DNA from: Halosimplex litoreum
GTDB lineage: Archaea > Halobacteriota > Halobacteria > Halobacteriales > Haloarculaceae
Reading direction: 5' to 3'
Length of the DNA: 64,000 bases
NCBI RefSeq assembly: GCF_016065055.1
Contig: NZ_CP065856.1
Location: 1,611,836-1,675,835 of the forward strand
The translations under genes were made by a program, and so were the position numbers. Positions 41,474-53,597 of the stretch are shown here, piece by piece. Each line of letters opens with the position of its first letter. The stretch's first letter is position 1. The notes beneath the pieces are model-generated. The model was not told the DNA's origin. It did no database searches and saw only the letters and a program-made list of their open reading frames with translations.

Positions 41474-42535
41474 TCAGCCCCGAACGGGCAGGTACGCGAT
41501 AGCGACCAGGAGGATCGCCGCGAGGAGACAGAGCTGTGCGATGCCCCACAGGCCCGTCACCCGGTCGTTGTAGGAGGCGATCTCGTTTTCCTGTGCCTGG
41601 TAGTCACCGTATCGCTCGCTCGTCTGCATGAAGTACACCGACGAGTTGTCGGGGAAGTGCGCGAAGTACTGCGTGTCCGCGACCGTGAAGTTCGCACCCT
41701 CGGAGAAGCCGACGGTGACGGTGTTCTGACCTGGTCGCGTGAGCTCGACGCTCGTGTTGGTCACGGCGTCGACGGTCGTCTCGTTGCCCTGATACTCGAG
41801 CGTCTCGCCCTCGGCGATGGTGTGGCGCTCGACCGGCGGGAAGTACTCGTCGACGGCGACGTTGGTGTCGTTGGCGCGGTAGGTGACCTTCTCGACACCG
41901 TCCTGCGTGATCGTCTCGTTGTACAGCGCCGGGTCCGCGTCGACCATCGCAGCGATGTCGCGCTGCTCGACGAACGTCGCGTCCGTCGGGTCCGTCACGT
42001 TCTCCGCCTCGATGTCGAGCACGTACGGGCCGCCCCAGACGATGGTCGCCGCCTCGCCCGTGACGCTCGTCACCGTAGCCTCGTTGCCCTCGTAGGTCAC
42101 CGTGTCGCCGACTGCGTAGCTCTCGTTGACCGACGCGTCACTCGCCAGCGCGAGCGTGAACGACCCCGCGCTCTCGTTGACGCTCACTTCGTAGTCGCTG
42201 CCGTTGTACTCGGTCGTCGACCCGGCCTCGAAGACCTGCTCCATCCGAGCCGACTGGTCCGACCAGCGCACGTCGGTCACCGGAACCTCGGTGCCGTTGT
42301 CGATGGTCGTCGAGACGACCGCCGACTCGTTGACCCACGCCAGCTCGCCGCTGTCGGTGTCTGCCTCGGCGACCTCCCAGGTCCGGTCGCCGAACTCCAC
42401 CGTGTCACCCGCGGAGTACGCGGTGTCGCCTTCCAGTGAGATCGTCGGCTCCTCCACCGTCTGGATGAGGCCGTACGCCCCAGCCCCGATGACGAGGAAG
42501 AACACGAAATAAATCGCCGCGGCTCGTCGTTGCAT
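41474..42535 (-). CDS. Membrane-anchored protein with four extracellular beta repeats
   Basis: The 353-residue protein has an N-terminal membrane segment (7-24), a long extracellular part, and a C-terminal membrane segment (about 328-348). Four internal repeats share the pattern GDTVEFGDRTWEV, GSTTEYNGSDYEV, GDTVTYEGNEATV and GETLEYQGNETTV, each followed by a polar strand and a hydrophobic strand. It is rich in N-x-S/T glycosylation sequons. Function is unknown; a surface or secretion role is likely from topology. Confidence 0.78.
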   Translation of the reverse strand: MQRRAAAIYFVFFLVIGAGAYGLIQTVEEPTISLEGDTAYSAGDTVEFGDRTWEVAEADTDSGELAWVNESAVVSTTIDNGTEVPVTDVRWSDQSARMEQVFEAGSTTEYNGSDYEVSVNESAGSFTLALASDASVNESYAVGDTVTYEGNEATVTSVTGEAATIVWGGPYVLDIEAENVTDPTDATFVEQRDIAAMVDADPALYNETITQDGVEKVTYRANDTNVAVDEYFPPVERHTIAEGETLEYQGNETTVDAVTNTSVELTRPGQNTVTVGFSEGANFTVADTQYFAHFPDNSSVYFMQTSERYGDYQAQENEIASYNDRVTGLWGIAQLCLLAAILLVAIAYLPVRG

Positions 42536-42699
42536 ACCCGGGTGGTCGGGCGGCCCCGCGTATAATGATTACCAATTCCGCCGCTACGCCGGCGTCTGTC
42601 CGCCCCTCGAACCGACCGACCCCGCCGCTCCTCGGGGCCGCTCAAGCCGCCGACCGACCAAAACCCCCTTTTCGATCCACACGATACCGATCCACACAG

Positions 42700-43998
42700 A
42701 TGGTCCCCGATCCCGACCTCTCTCGCCGACAGTTCCTCCGGGCCGCCGTCGCCGTCGGCGGTGCCAGCGCCCTCGCGGCCTGCCGAGAGCGGACTGACGG
42801 CAGCGCCGTCCCCGCGGGCGACCCAGAGGCCAAGCCCGCGCGCCAGCACGCCTGGCGCGACCACGTTCCCCACGACGACAGCGGCAACTCCCTGCTTCCG
42901 GCGCATCAGGTTCTCCTGTACGTCGAGTTCGGCGGTGACGGCCCCCCGAGCGCGGACGCTCGCGAGACCCTGGAGGCCGCCCTCTCGACGATCGATCGAG
43001 CCTACGAGTGGAGCGCCGACGGCCTCCTCCACACCGTCGCCTACTCCCCCGCTTACTTCGACCGCTTCGACACCGCCCTTCCCCCCTCGTCGGTCGACCT
43101 CCCCGAACCGCGCGCGCTGTCGGATTTCGAAGACCCCACGTTCGACACCCAAGACGCCGTCGTCCACCTCGCGAGTAACCGCGCGGACGTGATCCTCGAA
43201 GCCGACGAGGCACTGACCGGCGACCGAGAGTCGGCAAACGGCGAACCCGTCGACGCGCGCCTGACCGACGTCGCGACCGTCGACTCGCGCCGCACCGGGT
43301 TCGTCGGCGCCGGTCTCCCCGCCGAACACCAGGACGCCGCGGGGATCCCCGACTCGAACCCCGTCCCCGAGGAGTCACCGCTGTTCATGGGTTTCAAAGC
43401 GGGCTTCGTCGGCAACCAGGCCACCGAAGACTACGTCACCGTCGACGAGGGACCGTTCGCCGGCGGAACCACGAAAGTGATCGCGAACCTCCGCCAACGA
43501 CTCGACGACTGGTACGGCGAGCAGGATTACCCCCAGCGAGTCGCCGAGCTGTTCAGCCCCGGCCACGCCGAGAACGACCTCGTCGACGGCGTCGGTTCGA
43601 ACCTCGGCGACGACAGCGGGATCGACCAGTTCCTCGACGACATCGAAGCGCAAGCGCGCGCCACCGGCCGCGTGGGCCACGCCCAGAAGGCCGCCCGCGC
43701 CAACCGCGACGACGAGGGCGACGTTCGCCTCCTGCGCCGCCACTTCGAGTCGACCGACGACATCGGCTCCGACCAGTCCGTCGCCAGCCTCCACTTCCCG
43801 TCGCTCCAGCGCCACATCTCCGAGTTCGAAGCCGTGCGAGAAGCGATGAACGGCACCGATATCACGGCTGCCACGCCGGCTGTCCGCCAACGCGTCAACA
43901 ACGGCATCCTCGAGTACATCTTCGTTCGACGCCGCGGGAACTTCCTCGTCCCCCCGCGACGCCACCGGGCGCTCCCGACACCCCAGCCCGGAGAGTAG
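42700..43998 (+). CDS. Tat-exported DyP-type-peroxidase-like lipoprotein (DUF7405-like)
   Basis: The 432-residue protein starts with a Tat signal (SRRQFLRAAVAVGG) and a lipobox Cys28. The C-terminal half follows the DyP peroxidase plan: VGHAQKAARANRDDEGDVRLLRR with candidate proximal heme His327, then HFPSLQRHISEFEAVREAM and a LVPPR end. The distal GxxDG motif appears as GFKAG (231-235), so the catalytic Asp is replaced by Ala. Heme binding is therefore plausible and peroxidase activity doubtful. ATG 42700 gives the correct Tat start. Confidence 0.75.
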   Translation: MVPDPDLSRRQFLRAAVAVGGASALAACRERTDGSAVPAGDPEAKPARQHAWRDHVPHDDSGNSLLPAHQVLLYVEFGGDGPPSADARETLEAALSTIDRAYEWSADGLLHTVAYSPAYFDRFDTALPPSSVDLPEPRALSDFEDPTFDTQDAVVHLASNRADVILEADEALTGDRESANGEPVDARLTDVATVDSRRTGFVGAGLPAEHQDAAGIPDSNPVPEESPLFMGFKAGFVGNQATEDYVTVDEGPFAGGTTKVIANLRQRLDDWYGEQDYPQRVAELFSPGHAENDLVDGVGSNLGDDSGIDQFLDDIEAQARATGRVGHAQKAARANRDDEGDVRLLRRHFESTDDIGSDQSVASLHFPSLQRHISEFEAVREAMNGTDITAATPAVRQRVNNGILEYIFVRRRGNFLVPPRRHRALPTPQPGE

Positions 43999-44025
43999 AA
44001 CGGAGACATCCCCGCACGCGACGAA

Positions 44026-44622
44026 TCACGACCGCTCGGCGAAGACGAACTCGCTCGAACTCCCCAGCGGATCGTCCACCGTCTCCATCTGGAGCCCGGT
44101 GAATCCCGCGTCTCGTAGCTGTTCGAGCGTCCGTTCGCGTCCGGGCGCCGAGAAGAACATCGACCCACCCATCCAGCCGCGTCGGACCGTCTCGAATCGC
44201 CCGCCTGGCAACGTCTGCAGGAGGAGCCCACCTGGCTTCAGGACTCGCGCGAGCTCGCGATACACCTCCGGATGCCGGTCCCGTGGGACGTGAAACACCG
44301 CGTGGTACGCCGTGACCGCGTCGACCGACCCGTCCGCCAGTGGGACCGCCGTCATATCCCCCTGCACCAACTGCGCGTCCGACAGTCGCTCGGCCGCAAG
44401 TTCCAACCCGCGTCGCGAGAAATCCAGCCCGAGACTGCCCGCGGGGAGGTTCGCGAGCGTCCGAGCACCGTCACCACAGCCGATATCCAGCACCAACGGG
44501 TCGGGCGGGCACCGCTCGAGCAGGTCCTCGATTAGCGCCGCATCCGACCCGTCCGGGTCGCGCCGCGTCGCGTACGTCTCCGCGATCTCGTCCCACGCCC
44601 GGCGCCGCTCGTTGCTGTCCAT
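44026..44622 (-). CDS. Class I SAM-dependent methyltransferase
   Basis: This 198-residue enzyme has the SAM motif VLDIGCGDGARTLANL, LGLDFSRRGLELA, and LVQGDMTAVPLADGSVDAV. YELARVLKPGGLLLQT is the typical strand after the SAM core. It resembles UbiE-type small-molecule methyltransferases; the substrate is not evident. ATG 44622 matches the family start. Confidence 0.85.
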   Translation of the reverse strand: MDSNERRRAWDEIAETYATRRDPDGSDAALIEDLLERCPPDPLVLDIGCGDGARTLANLPAGSLGLDFSRRGLELAAERLSDAQLVQGDMTAVPLADGSVDAVTAYHAVFHVPRDRHPEVYRELARVLKPGGLLLQTLPGGRFETVRRGWMGGSMFFSAPGRERTLEQLRDAGFTGLQMETVDDPLGSSSEFVFAERS

Positions 44623-44699
44623 GCAATGGGTTACGCCGCCACACGCATCAACCCACGTCCGGACCGGTGTTACCACTCGGGAACAGACTCACGGCAAAA

Positions 44700-44775
44700 A
44701 GCCAAGGGCCGGATTTGAACCGGCGATGGGCGGCTCTGCAGGCCGCTGCGTTCGGCCGGACTCTGCCACCTTGGC
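44700..44775 (-). tRNA. tRNA-Cys (GCA)
   Basis: Read on the minus strand, GCCAAGG/CCTTGGC form the acceptor stem and the anticodon loop CTGCAGA between GCGGC and GCCGC gives GCA. The discriminator is U (complement of A44700), as is characteristic for Cys. The T arm reads CCGGTTCAAATCCGG. It is the last member of the rrn operon; a GGCTTAAGCGAC box (about 44798-44810) could also give it its own promoter. Confidence 0.95.
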
Positions 44776-44887
44776 GCGTCAACTAGTATCCGCCTGTGTC
44801 GCTTAAGCCCATCGGATTCGCCCACTGTTCGCGAGCGAGAGACGGAGATCCGCCGTCGGCACTGGGGAATTAAATACGGAGACCCCC

Positions 44888-44938
44888 GACCAGCGGTTGC
44901 TGGTCGAGGGTAGTGAATCCGGCCGAATGTGGCCGGGA
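44888..44938 (-). other. Hairpins between 5S rRNA and tRNA-Cys
   Basis: GACCAGC-GGTT-GCTGGTC (44888-44905, extended by flanking C and G runs) and CCGGCC-GAATGT-GGCCGG (about 44921-44938) form two stable stems just after the 5S gene on the minus strand. They may be processing or termination structures. Confidence 0.6.
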
Positions 44939-44945
44939 GATGAGT

Positions 44946-45067
44946 GGAGGCGGCGAACCAGGTTTCCCAGAGACTCTCGTACTCCAGTACTCGCCGGAAC
45001 GCAGGCGGGCTTAACGTCCGTGTTCGGGATGGGTACGGGTGTCGCCCCGCCGCTATGGCCGCCCTAA
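44946..45067 (-). rRNA. rrf: 5S ribosomal RNA
   Basis: The minus-strand sequence begins TTAGGGCGGCCATAGCGG, contains CCCGTACCCATCCCGAACAC, and ends GGTTCGCCGCCTC, matching haloarchaeal 5S rRNA over the expected 122 bases. Terminal positions are judged from the pairing of GGCGGCC with the GCCGCC at the 3' end. Confidence 0.93.
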
Positions 45068-45142
45068 CGCCGATCCGCGGAATCGAACCGCGTCCGAACG
45101 CTTCGTTCGGATACCAGTATCGGTGGTCGATAGGAACCGTAT

Positions 45143-45184
45143 GTACGTGCGATCCAGATTGCGCCTGGACTCGTTCAACGAGTC
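45143..45184 (-). other. 23S processing stem, 3' arm
   Basis: This segment is the inverted complement of 48209-48250. Two paired blocks, GTACGTGCGATCCAG (15 bp) and the 20-base CTGGACTCGTTCAACGAGTC (one mismatch), are separated by seven unpaired bases on each side, as expected for the bulge-helix-bulge that the archaeal splicing endonuclease cuts to release pre-23S rRNA. Confidence 0.85.
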
Positions 45185-45198
45185 GCAGTGCGTATGAT

Positions 45199-48110
<2,912 letters not shown>

Positions 48111-48119
48111 GTTAGTGGA

Positions 48120-48198
48120 GAAGGTCCGGTGAGGGACCTTCGATGTGGAGGTCCGGTGAGGGACCTCCGAGTGTGTGGAGATCCAGTGATGGATCTCC
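48120..48198 (-). repeat. Three tandem 22-base hairpins in the 16S-23S spacer
   Basis: Perfect 8-bp stems with six-base loops occur at 48120-48141 (GAAGGTCC/GGACCTTC), 48147-48168 (GGAGGTCC/GGACCTCC) and 48177-48198 (GGAGATCC/GGATCTCC). Loops are GGTGAG, GGTGAG and AGTGAT. The third stem differs by compensated change (GTCC/GGAC to ATCC/GGAT). They lie between the 23S processing stem and the 23S 5' end. Confidence 0.88.
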
Positions 48199-48208
48199 TA
48201 CGTCGTTG

Positions 48209-48250
48209 GACTCGATGAACGAGTCCAGTGGACGCCTGGATCGCACGTAC
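48209..48250 (-). other. 23S processing stem, 5' arm
   Basis: This is the partner of 45143-45184, carrying the 20-base and 15-base blocks of the bulge-helix-bulge. It lies upstream of the tandem hairpins on the rrn transcript. Confidence 0.85.
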
Positions 48251-48363
48251 ACACAGTCTCATTTGCACACCCACGGGTGAGGTGGCGCGTGCATCGACCC
48301 TTCCCATCCGCGTTCGCACGGGATGGTGCACCGGTCTTCCGTACTACGATTCGAGTGGAGTAT

Positions 48364-48388
48364 CCCACTTAAGGGACACGGTTCGAAT
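48364..48388 (-). promoter_or_regulatory. Spacer promoter upstream of 23S rRNA
   Basis: On the minus strand ATTCGAACC, then CTTAAGTGGG match the pattern of the rrn promoters (TTCGA-x-CTTAAGT). It lies just downstream of tRNA-Ala and would transcribe 23S-5S-tRNA-Cys separately. Internal spacer promoters are known in haloarchaeal rrn operons. Confidence 0.75.
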
Positions 48389-48402
48389 CGCCGTACGTGA
48401 CA

Positions 48403-48474
48403 TGGACCCACTGGGATTTGAACCCAGGGCCTCCGCCTTGCAAAGGCGGCGCTCTGCCGCTGAGCTATGGGCCC
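48403..48474 (-). tRNA. tRNA-Ala (TGC)
   Basis: This is the spacer tRNA between 16S and 23S. Minus strand: GGGCCCA acceptor, D stem GCTC/GAGC, anticodon stem CCGCC/GGCGG with loop TTTGCAA giving TGC, T arm CTGGGTTCAAATCCCAG, discriminator A. No CCA is encoded. Confidence 0.96.
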
Positions 48475-48477
48475 GTC

Positions 48478-48512
48478 GTTAGCCCTGGCAGTTCATAGGT
48501 GCCCGGTCTGTG
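48478..48512 (-). other. 16S processing stem, 3' arm
   Basis: GTTAGCCCTGGCAGTTC, then GGTCTGTG pair with 50134-50168. The two helical blocks flank short unpaired segments, the usual haloarchaeal pre-16S processing stem with a bulge-helix-bulge. Confidence 0.85.
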
Positions 48513-48567
48513 GGCGGTCGCGGGACGCTAGAAGGTGGGCTGGGGCGTCGCCCCAGTCCCGGTCAGT

Positions 48568-50040
<1,473 letters not shown>

Positions 50041-50133
50041 GTCCCCTGCGAAGCAGGGGGGTTAGGCGGGAACACACTCGATGTGAGTGTGATCTCGATC
50101 GCTATCGTTGTCTAGCATCCGGCGACACGCAGT

Positions 50134-50168
50134 CACAGACCGAGTGTCACCGAACTACCAGGGCTAAC
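50134..50168 (-). other. 16S processing stem, 5' arm
   Basis: This is the partner of 48478-48512 (CACAGACC and GAACTACCAGGGCTAAC). Between it and the 16S 5' end are two leader hairpins, CACACTC/GAGTGTG near 50075-50094 and CCCCTGC-GAA-GCAGGGG at 50043-50059. Confidence 0.83.
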
Positions 50169-50242
50169 ATCAGATCCCATCTGTACGGCGGACCGCAGGG
50201 GTGGAATCCTCATCTCCTTCGGACCTAGGTGTAGGCCGAGGA

Positions 50243-50263
50243 GGGTACATAACCCCTTCGACA
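50243..50263 (-). promoter_or_regulatory. rrn promoter, proximal
   Basis: On the minus strand GTCGAAGGGGTTATGTACCC fits the haloarchaeal rRNA promoter pattern (TCGA followed by a TTATGT/TTAAGT box), about 200 bases upstream of the 16S 5' end. Confidence 0.75.
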
Positions 50264-50334
50264 TCACCGTGGTCCGGACGGCCGGGTTTCGTCGGCCCCG
50301 ACCGGGCCGCGCTTGCAATCCATCCGAGTGCCCT

Positions 50335-50354
50335 GTTACACTTAAGGGCGTCGG
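50335..50354 (-). promoter_or_regulatory. rrn promoter, middle
   Basis: On the minus strand TCCGACGCCCTTAAGTGTAA repeats the same bipartite pattern, about 300 bases upstream of 16S. Confidence 0.78.
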
Positions 50355-50496
50355 ATCGAATCCCGTCGAAACCGCACGACGGGACCGGGATGGACGTCCG
50401 ACGATCGACCGGACGACCCAGTCGACCGACGAGCGCATCCCGCGGCCCGGCGGGGGCGTGTGCCCCGCGCCGCTTCGTATCTATTCCGATGGGGGT

Positions 50497-50520
50497 GATT
50501 CACTTAAGGCCGTCGAATCG
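50497..50520 (-). promoter_or_regulatory. rrn promoter, distal
   Basis: On the minus strand GATTCGACGGCCTTAAGTGA is the best match of the three to the shared motif, about 460 bases upstream of 16S. Together the three give a tandem promoter array for the rrn operon. Confidence 0.78.
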
Positions 50521-50521
50521 G

Positions 50522-50831
50522 TCCCCGCCACGTCATGCGATTTCATGGGAAGTGACCACACGAGCGGACGGGGAGAAACGACCGGCTCGTGTCGGCTGGC
50601 GGTAGCGGGACGCCCGGCTGGTCGGTTCGGATGTCGCGTGGCAGGAGGGCGGCCAGTCATCCCGCGCGTCGCGCGCTCGGTGTGGCCGAGTGGGAGCCAC
50701 GCGTCTGTGAGACGGAGTGGCTCCCCTATGTAGTTCACGAACACCGGGCGCCGACGCGAGGGTGGCGGTCCCGCAGCTTGGACGGGATCGGGCGCCGGGA
50801 GGCTAGTCGGCGAAAACTGTTCGCGACCGGT
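50522..50831. other. Gene-free spacer between MC1 and the rrn promoters
   Basis: These 310 bases hold no supported gene. The only clear structure is a hairpin at 50692-50725: outer stem GGGAGCCAC/GTGGCTCCC and inner stem CGTCT/AGACG with loop GTG. It lacks a T run and may mark the end of the MC1 message or an unrecognised RNA. Confidence 0.6.
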
Positions 50832-51179
50832 TCAAATATCGTCGAGGTGTTCGACGCCCTGTTTGGACACGTTGGCCTTCGTGATCTCCTCGACCTGGTT
50901 CATCCACACGTCCGAGGGGTCTTCGGCGTCCCACTCGTTCATGTCGACGTCCGGTGGCGACTCCTTCCAGGACCACCCTTCGTAGATGTGGACCTTGTGC
51001 GTGCCTTTCTCCCGCAGCCGGATCGACTCCCGCTCGGCCGCGTCCTCGCTGCTCGCGGGTTCGAGCCGCCGCGCCGCTTTCAGTGCCGCCTGCCGAGGAG
51101 TGCTCCCCGAGAAGACGCTGTCTTCCTCGCCGTTCTCCGTCCTGAGCGCGAAGTTGCGCTTGTCGCTGTCGGGTGCCAT
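50832..51179 (-). CDS. Archaeal chromosomal protein MC1
   Basis: The 115-residue DNA-bending chromatin protein has the MC1 signature: RNFALRTENGEEDSVFSG, then TPRQAALKAARRLE, then IRLREKGTHKVHIYEGW and a C-terminal Lys-containing EITKANVSKQGVEHLDDI. It is more acidic than methanogen MC1, as in other halophiles. ATG 51179 is preferred over an upstream ATG at 51218, since a TATATTTATAATG box (about 51217-51229) overlaps that one and leaves a ~15-base leader for the chosen start. The gene lies on the same strand as, and upstream of, the rrn operon. Confidence 0.9.
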   Translation of the reverse strand: MAPDSDKRNFALRTENGEEDSVFSGSTPRQAALKAARRLEPASSEDAAERESIRLREKGTHKVHIYEGWSWKESPPDVDMNEWDAEDPSDVWMNQVEEITKANVSKQGVEHLDDI

Positions 51180-51216
51180 GGATTCGACCGCTCCATGCCA
51201 ACCCAGCACATGATTC

Positions 51217-51229
51217 ATTATAAATATAC
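51217..51229 (-). promoter_or_regulatory. TATA box of MC1
   Basis: On the minus strand TATATTTATAATG is the most AT-rich box in the area and is correctly placed for the MC1 ATG at 51179. Confidence 0.7.
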
Positions 51230-51446
51230 CCCCCGATCGGGGCGCGTGCTGGCGATTCGTTTATAAAACCGACCGCTTGGTCGTCCGACGACGGGCGATT
51301 TCCGCCAGATTTCCGTCGGTGAGAGGGGGAATAAAACTCACGCGCACGGTCGGGGACGGCTTCGGGGAGCGATCACGGCCGACCACGCGGGCGCGCACGG
51401 TAGACTTAAGTGTATCCTGCGGCGAAGGGCCGAATAGGATAGCGCG

Positions 51447-51644
51447 ATGGTGCGAAAGAAGAAGCTCAGCCCGAGTGGCGCCAAAGACGAGGACGGCGAG
51501 TACCACAACGTCCACATCAACATCCACGAGGACGAGCTGGCCGTCGCCGGCATGGAGATCGGCGACGAGGTGTTCGTCCGGGTCCGCGACAACAAGATCA
51601 TCATTCAGAAGGCCGACCCGGACGACGTGGAACACGAGTTCTAG
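51447..51644 (+). CDS. AbrB/SpoVT-like small protein
   Basis: The 65-residue protein has a basic start (MVRKKKLSPSGAKDEDGEYH) followed by ELAVAGMEIGDEVFVRVRDNKIIIQKA, a swapped-hairpin AbrB-type strand pattern with its IGDEVFVR signature. It is probably a DNA-binding transition-state-type regulator or an antitoxin-like protein, though no toxin gene adjoins it. A GACTTAAGTGTATCC box (about 51402-51416) sits at the right distance upstream. pyrD begins 42 bases downstream. Confidence 0.78.
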   Translation: MVRKKKLSPSGAKDEDGEYHNVHINIHEDELAVAGMEIGDEVFVRVRDNKIIIQKADPDDVEHEF

Positions 51645-51686
51645 CGCCCGGGCCGGCCCCGCCCCGACAGGGGGCGAACTCACCCT

Positions 51687-52742
51687 ATGAACGCGTACGA
51701 TATCGCCAAACCACTGTTGTTCTCACTGCCCGCAGAGACCGCACACGGCCTCGGCCACGGCGTCGTCGGCCTCGCTGGCCACGCGCCAGTCGACCGTGCG
51801 CTCGCCCGGCACTACGCCGTCGACGACCCGCGCCTGCGCGTCGACGCGCTCGAGACGTCGTTCCCCAATCCCGTCGGGGTGGCTGCGGGCTTCGACAAGA
51901 ACGCCGAAGCCGTCCGCGGGCTGGCCGCGCTGGGCTTCGGCTTCGTCGAGGTCGGCGGCGTCACCGCCGTCCCCCAGTCGGGCAACCAGCGCCCCCGGAT
52001 GTTTCGCCTCCGGGCCGACGACGCCGTCATCAACCGGATGGGGCTCAACAACGACGGCGCCGACGCCGTCGGCGAGCGCCTCGCTGCCCTCGAGGCACCG
52101 GTCCCCGTGGGCGTCAACATCGCCAAGTCCGAACACGTCGACACCGCGGGCGCGCCCGCGGACTACCTCGCCACCTACGAGGAGGTGGCGGCCGGGGGCG
52201 ACTTCTTCGTCGTCAACGTCTCCTGCCCGAACTCCCAGGGCTTCGAGGAGCTGCAGAACCGCGAGGCGATGGAAGCCATCCTCACAGAGCTGCAGGACGC
52301 CGGCGCCGCGCCGCTGCTCATCAAGCTCTCGCCGGACCTGCCCGAACCCGCCGTCGCGGACACGCTCGACCTCGTGACTGAGCTCGGGCTCGACGGTGTC
52401 GTCGCGACCAACACCTCGACGGACCGCCCGGACTCCCTGGAGAGTCCCAACCGCGTCGAGACCGGGGGTCTCTCGGGCGCGCCCATCGAGGCGCGCGCGA
52501 CGGAGATGACCCGCTTCGTCGCCGAGCGCGTGGACGTACCGGTCGTCGGCGTCGGCGGCGTCGCCACCGCCGAGGACGCCTACCGGAAGATCCGCGCGGG
52601 CGCCTCGCTCGTCCAGCTGTACACCGCGTTCCTCTACCGCGGGCCGGCCATCGCTCGCGAGATCAACCTCGGCTTGCTCGAGTTGCTGGAGCGAGACGGG
52701 TTCGACTCCGTCGAGGCGGCCGTCGGCGCCGACCTGGACTGA
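51687..52742 (+). CDS. pyrD: Dihydroorotate dehydrogenase (quinone), class 2
   Basis: This 351-residue FMN enzyme oxidises dihydroorotate to orotate in pyrimidine synthesis and passes electrons to quinone at the membrane. It has the N-terminal helical extension of class 2 enzymes (AYDIAKPLLFSLPAETAHG), VGVAAGFDKNAEAV, the serine active site NVSCPNSQG, the conserved IKLSPDL, VATNTSTDRP and a GVGGVATAEDAYRKIRAGASLVQLYTA FMN-phosphate end. The ATG is 42 bases from the AbrB-like gene, so they may share a transcript. Confidence 0.95.
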   Translation: MNAYDIAKPLLFSLPAETAHGLGHGVVGLAGHAPVDRALARHYAVDDPRLRVDALETSFPNPVGVAAGFDKNAEAVRGLAALGFGFVEVGGVTAVPQSGNQRPRMFRLRADDAVINRMGLNNDGADAVGERLAALEAPVPVGVNIAKSEHVDTAGAPADYLATYEEVAAGGDFFVVNVSCPNSQGFEELQNREAMEAILTELQDAGAAPLLIKLSPDLPEPAVADTLDLVTELGLDGVVATNTSTDRPDSLESPNRVETGGLSGAPIEARATEMTRFVAERVDVPVVGVGGVATAEDAYRKIRAGASLVQLYTAFLYRGPAIAREINLGLLELLERDGFDSVEAAVGADLD

Positions 52743-52802
52743 CGGCTCGGCGCACGCGCGGGTGGCCGACCGCTTCCGGACGCGGGCCTCGACCCGCCCC
52801 GC

Positions 52803-53597
52803 TCACTGGATGTCTTTCCGCCGAAATATCACGACCGCCAGCGCGACGAGCGACAGCGTCGCGACGGCGAGGACGGCAGCGTCGCCGAGGGCGTACTCGC
52901 TCTCCCGGAGGACGGCGTTGGGGTCGACGTACCGCGTGGGAGAGACGACGCCCACCGCTTCGAAGTCGGTCTCGGTGACGAGCGACTCGGCGAAAAAGAG
53001 GCCGACCAGCGCGCCGGCGGCGACGCGCTGTGCGATCCCTGCGCGGTCGAAGACGACCGAGGCCACGAGGCCGATCCCCGCGCAGGCCGTGAGATACGGG
53101 ACCGAGAGGAGGTGGACGGCGGCCACGTCGACGGTAGAGACGGGATAGCCGACGAGCTCGGTGGCGACGACCACGACGACGGGGACGACCGTCGAGAGCG
53201 CGACCAGCGGGACGGCCAGCGAGGCGAACGCTTCGAGAACGACGCGCGCGCGCGAGACCGGCAGCGAGAGGAGCATGTCCATGCGCTCGCGTTCCACGTC
53301 GGCGGCGATCAGCGACGCGCCGGCGTAGGCGAAGTAGATGCCGACGACCAGGAGCCAACCGAACGTGTACAGCTCCGAGGCGAGATACCCCTCCATGGTC
53401 GCCAGCGACTGGACGCCGAAGGCCTTCGAGAGCGCCTCGGGGTAGGCTTCGAGCAGCTGGTCGATGTCGGCGCCGAGACTCTCGGCGAACGTGGGGTAGA
53501 TGAAGATATACAGGAGGGCGAAGCCACCGAGCGCGGCGGTCGCGGCGGCGGCCCCACGCACCCGGTGGCGCCCCTCGTATCGGGCGAGCTCAAGCAT
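52803..53597 (-). CDS. ABC transporter permease (ABC-2 type)
   Basis: This 264-residue protein has about six hydrophobic segments after MLELARYEGRHRVRG, with ERERMDMLLSLPVSRARVVL, the cytoplasmic loop typical of ABC-2 permeases. It likely pairs with the ATPase gene, whose stop overlaps its start by 8 bases. A longer reading frame to 53675 lies inside the ATPase and is rejected. Cargo unknown; gas, drug or lipid export types are all possible. Confidence 0.88.
   Translation of the reverse strand: MLELARYEGRHRVRGAAAATAALGGFALLYIFIYPTFAESLGADIDQLLEAYPEALSKAFGVQSLATMEGYLASELYTFGWLLVVGIYFAYAGASLIAADVERERMDMLLSLPVSRARVVLEAFASLAVPLVALSTVVPVVVVVATELVGYPVSTVDVAAVHLLSVPYLTACAGIGLVASVVFDRAGIAQRVAAGALVGLFFAESLVTETDFEAVGVVSPTRYVDPNAVLRESEYALGDAAVLAVATLSLVALAVVIFRRKDIQ

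Noticed and set aside
50692-50725. Hairpin considered as a tRNA remnant
   Set aside because: No D or T arm lies beside the stem, and the loop lacks an anticodon-like context.
51180-51218. Upstream ATG start for MC1 (N terminus MNHVLGWHG)
   Set aside because: That codon overlaps the TATA box, so it would not be on the message.
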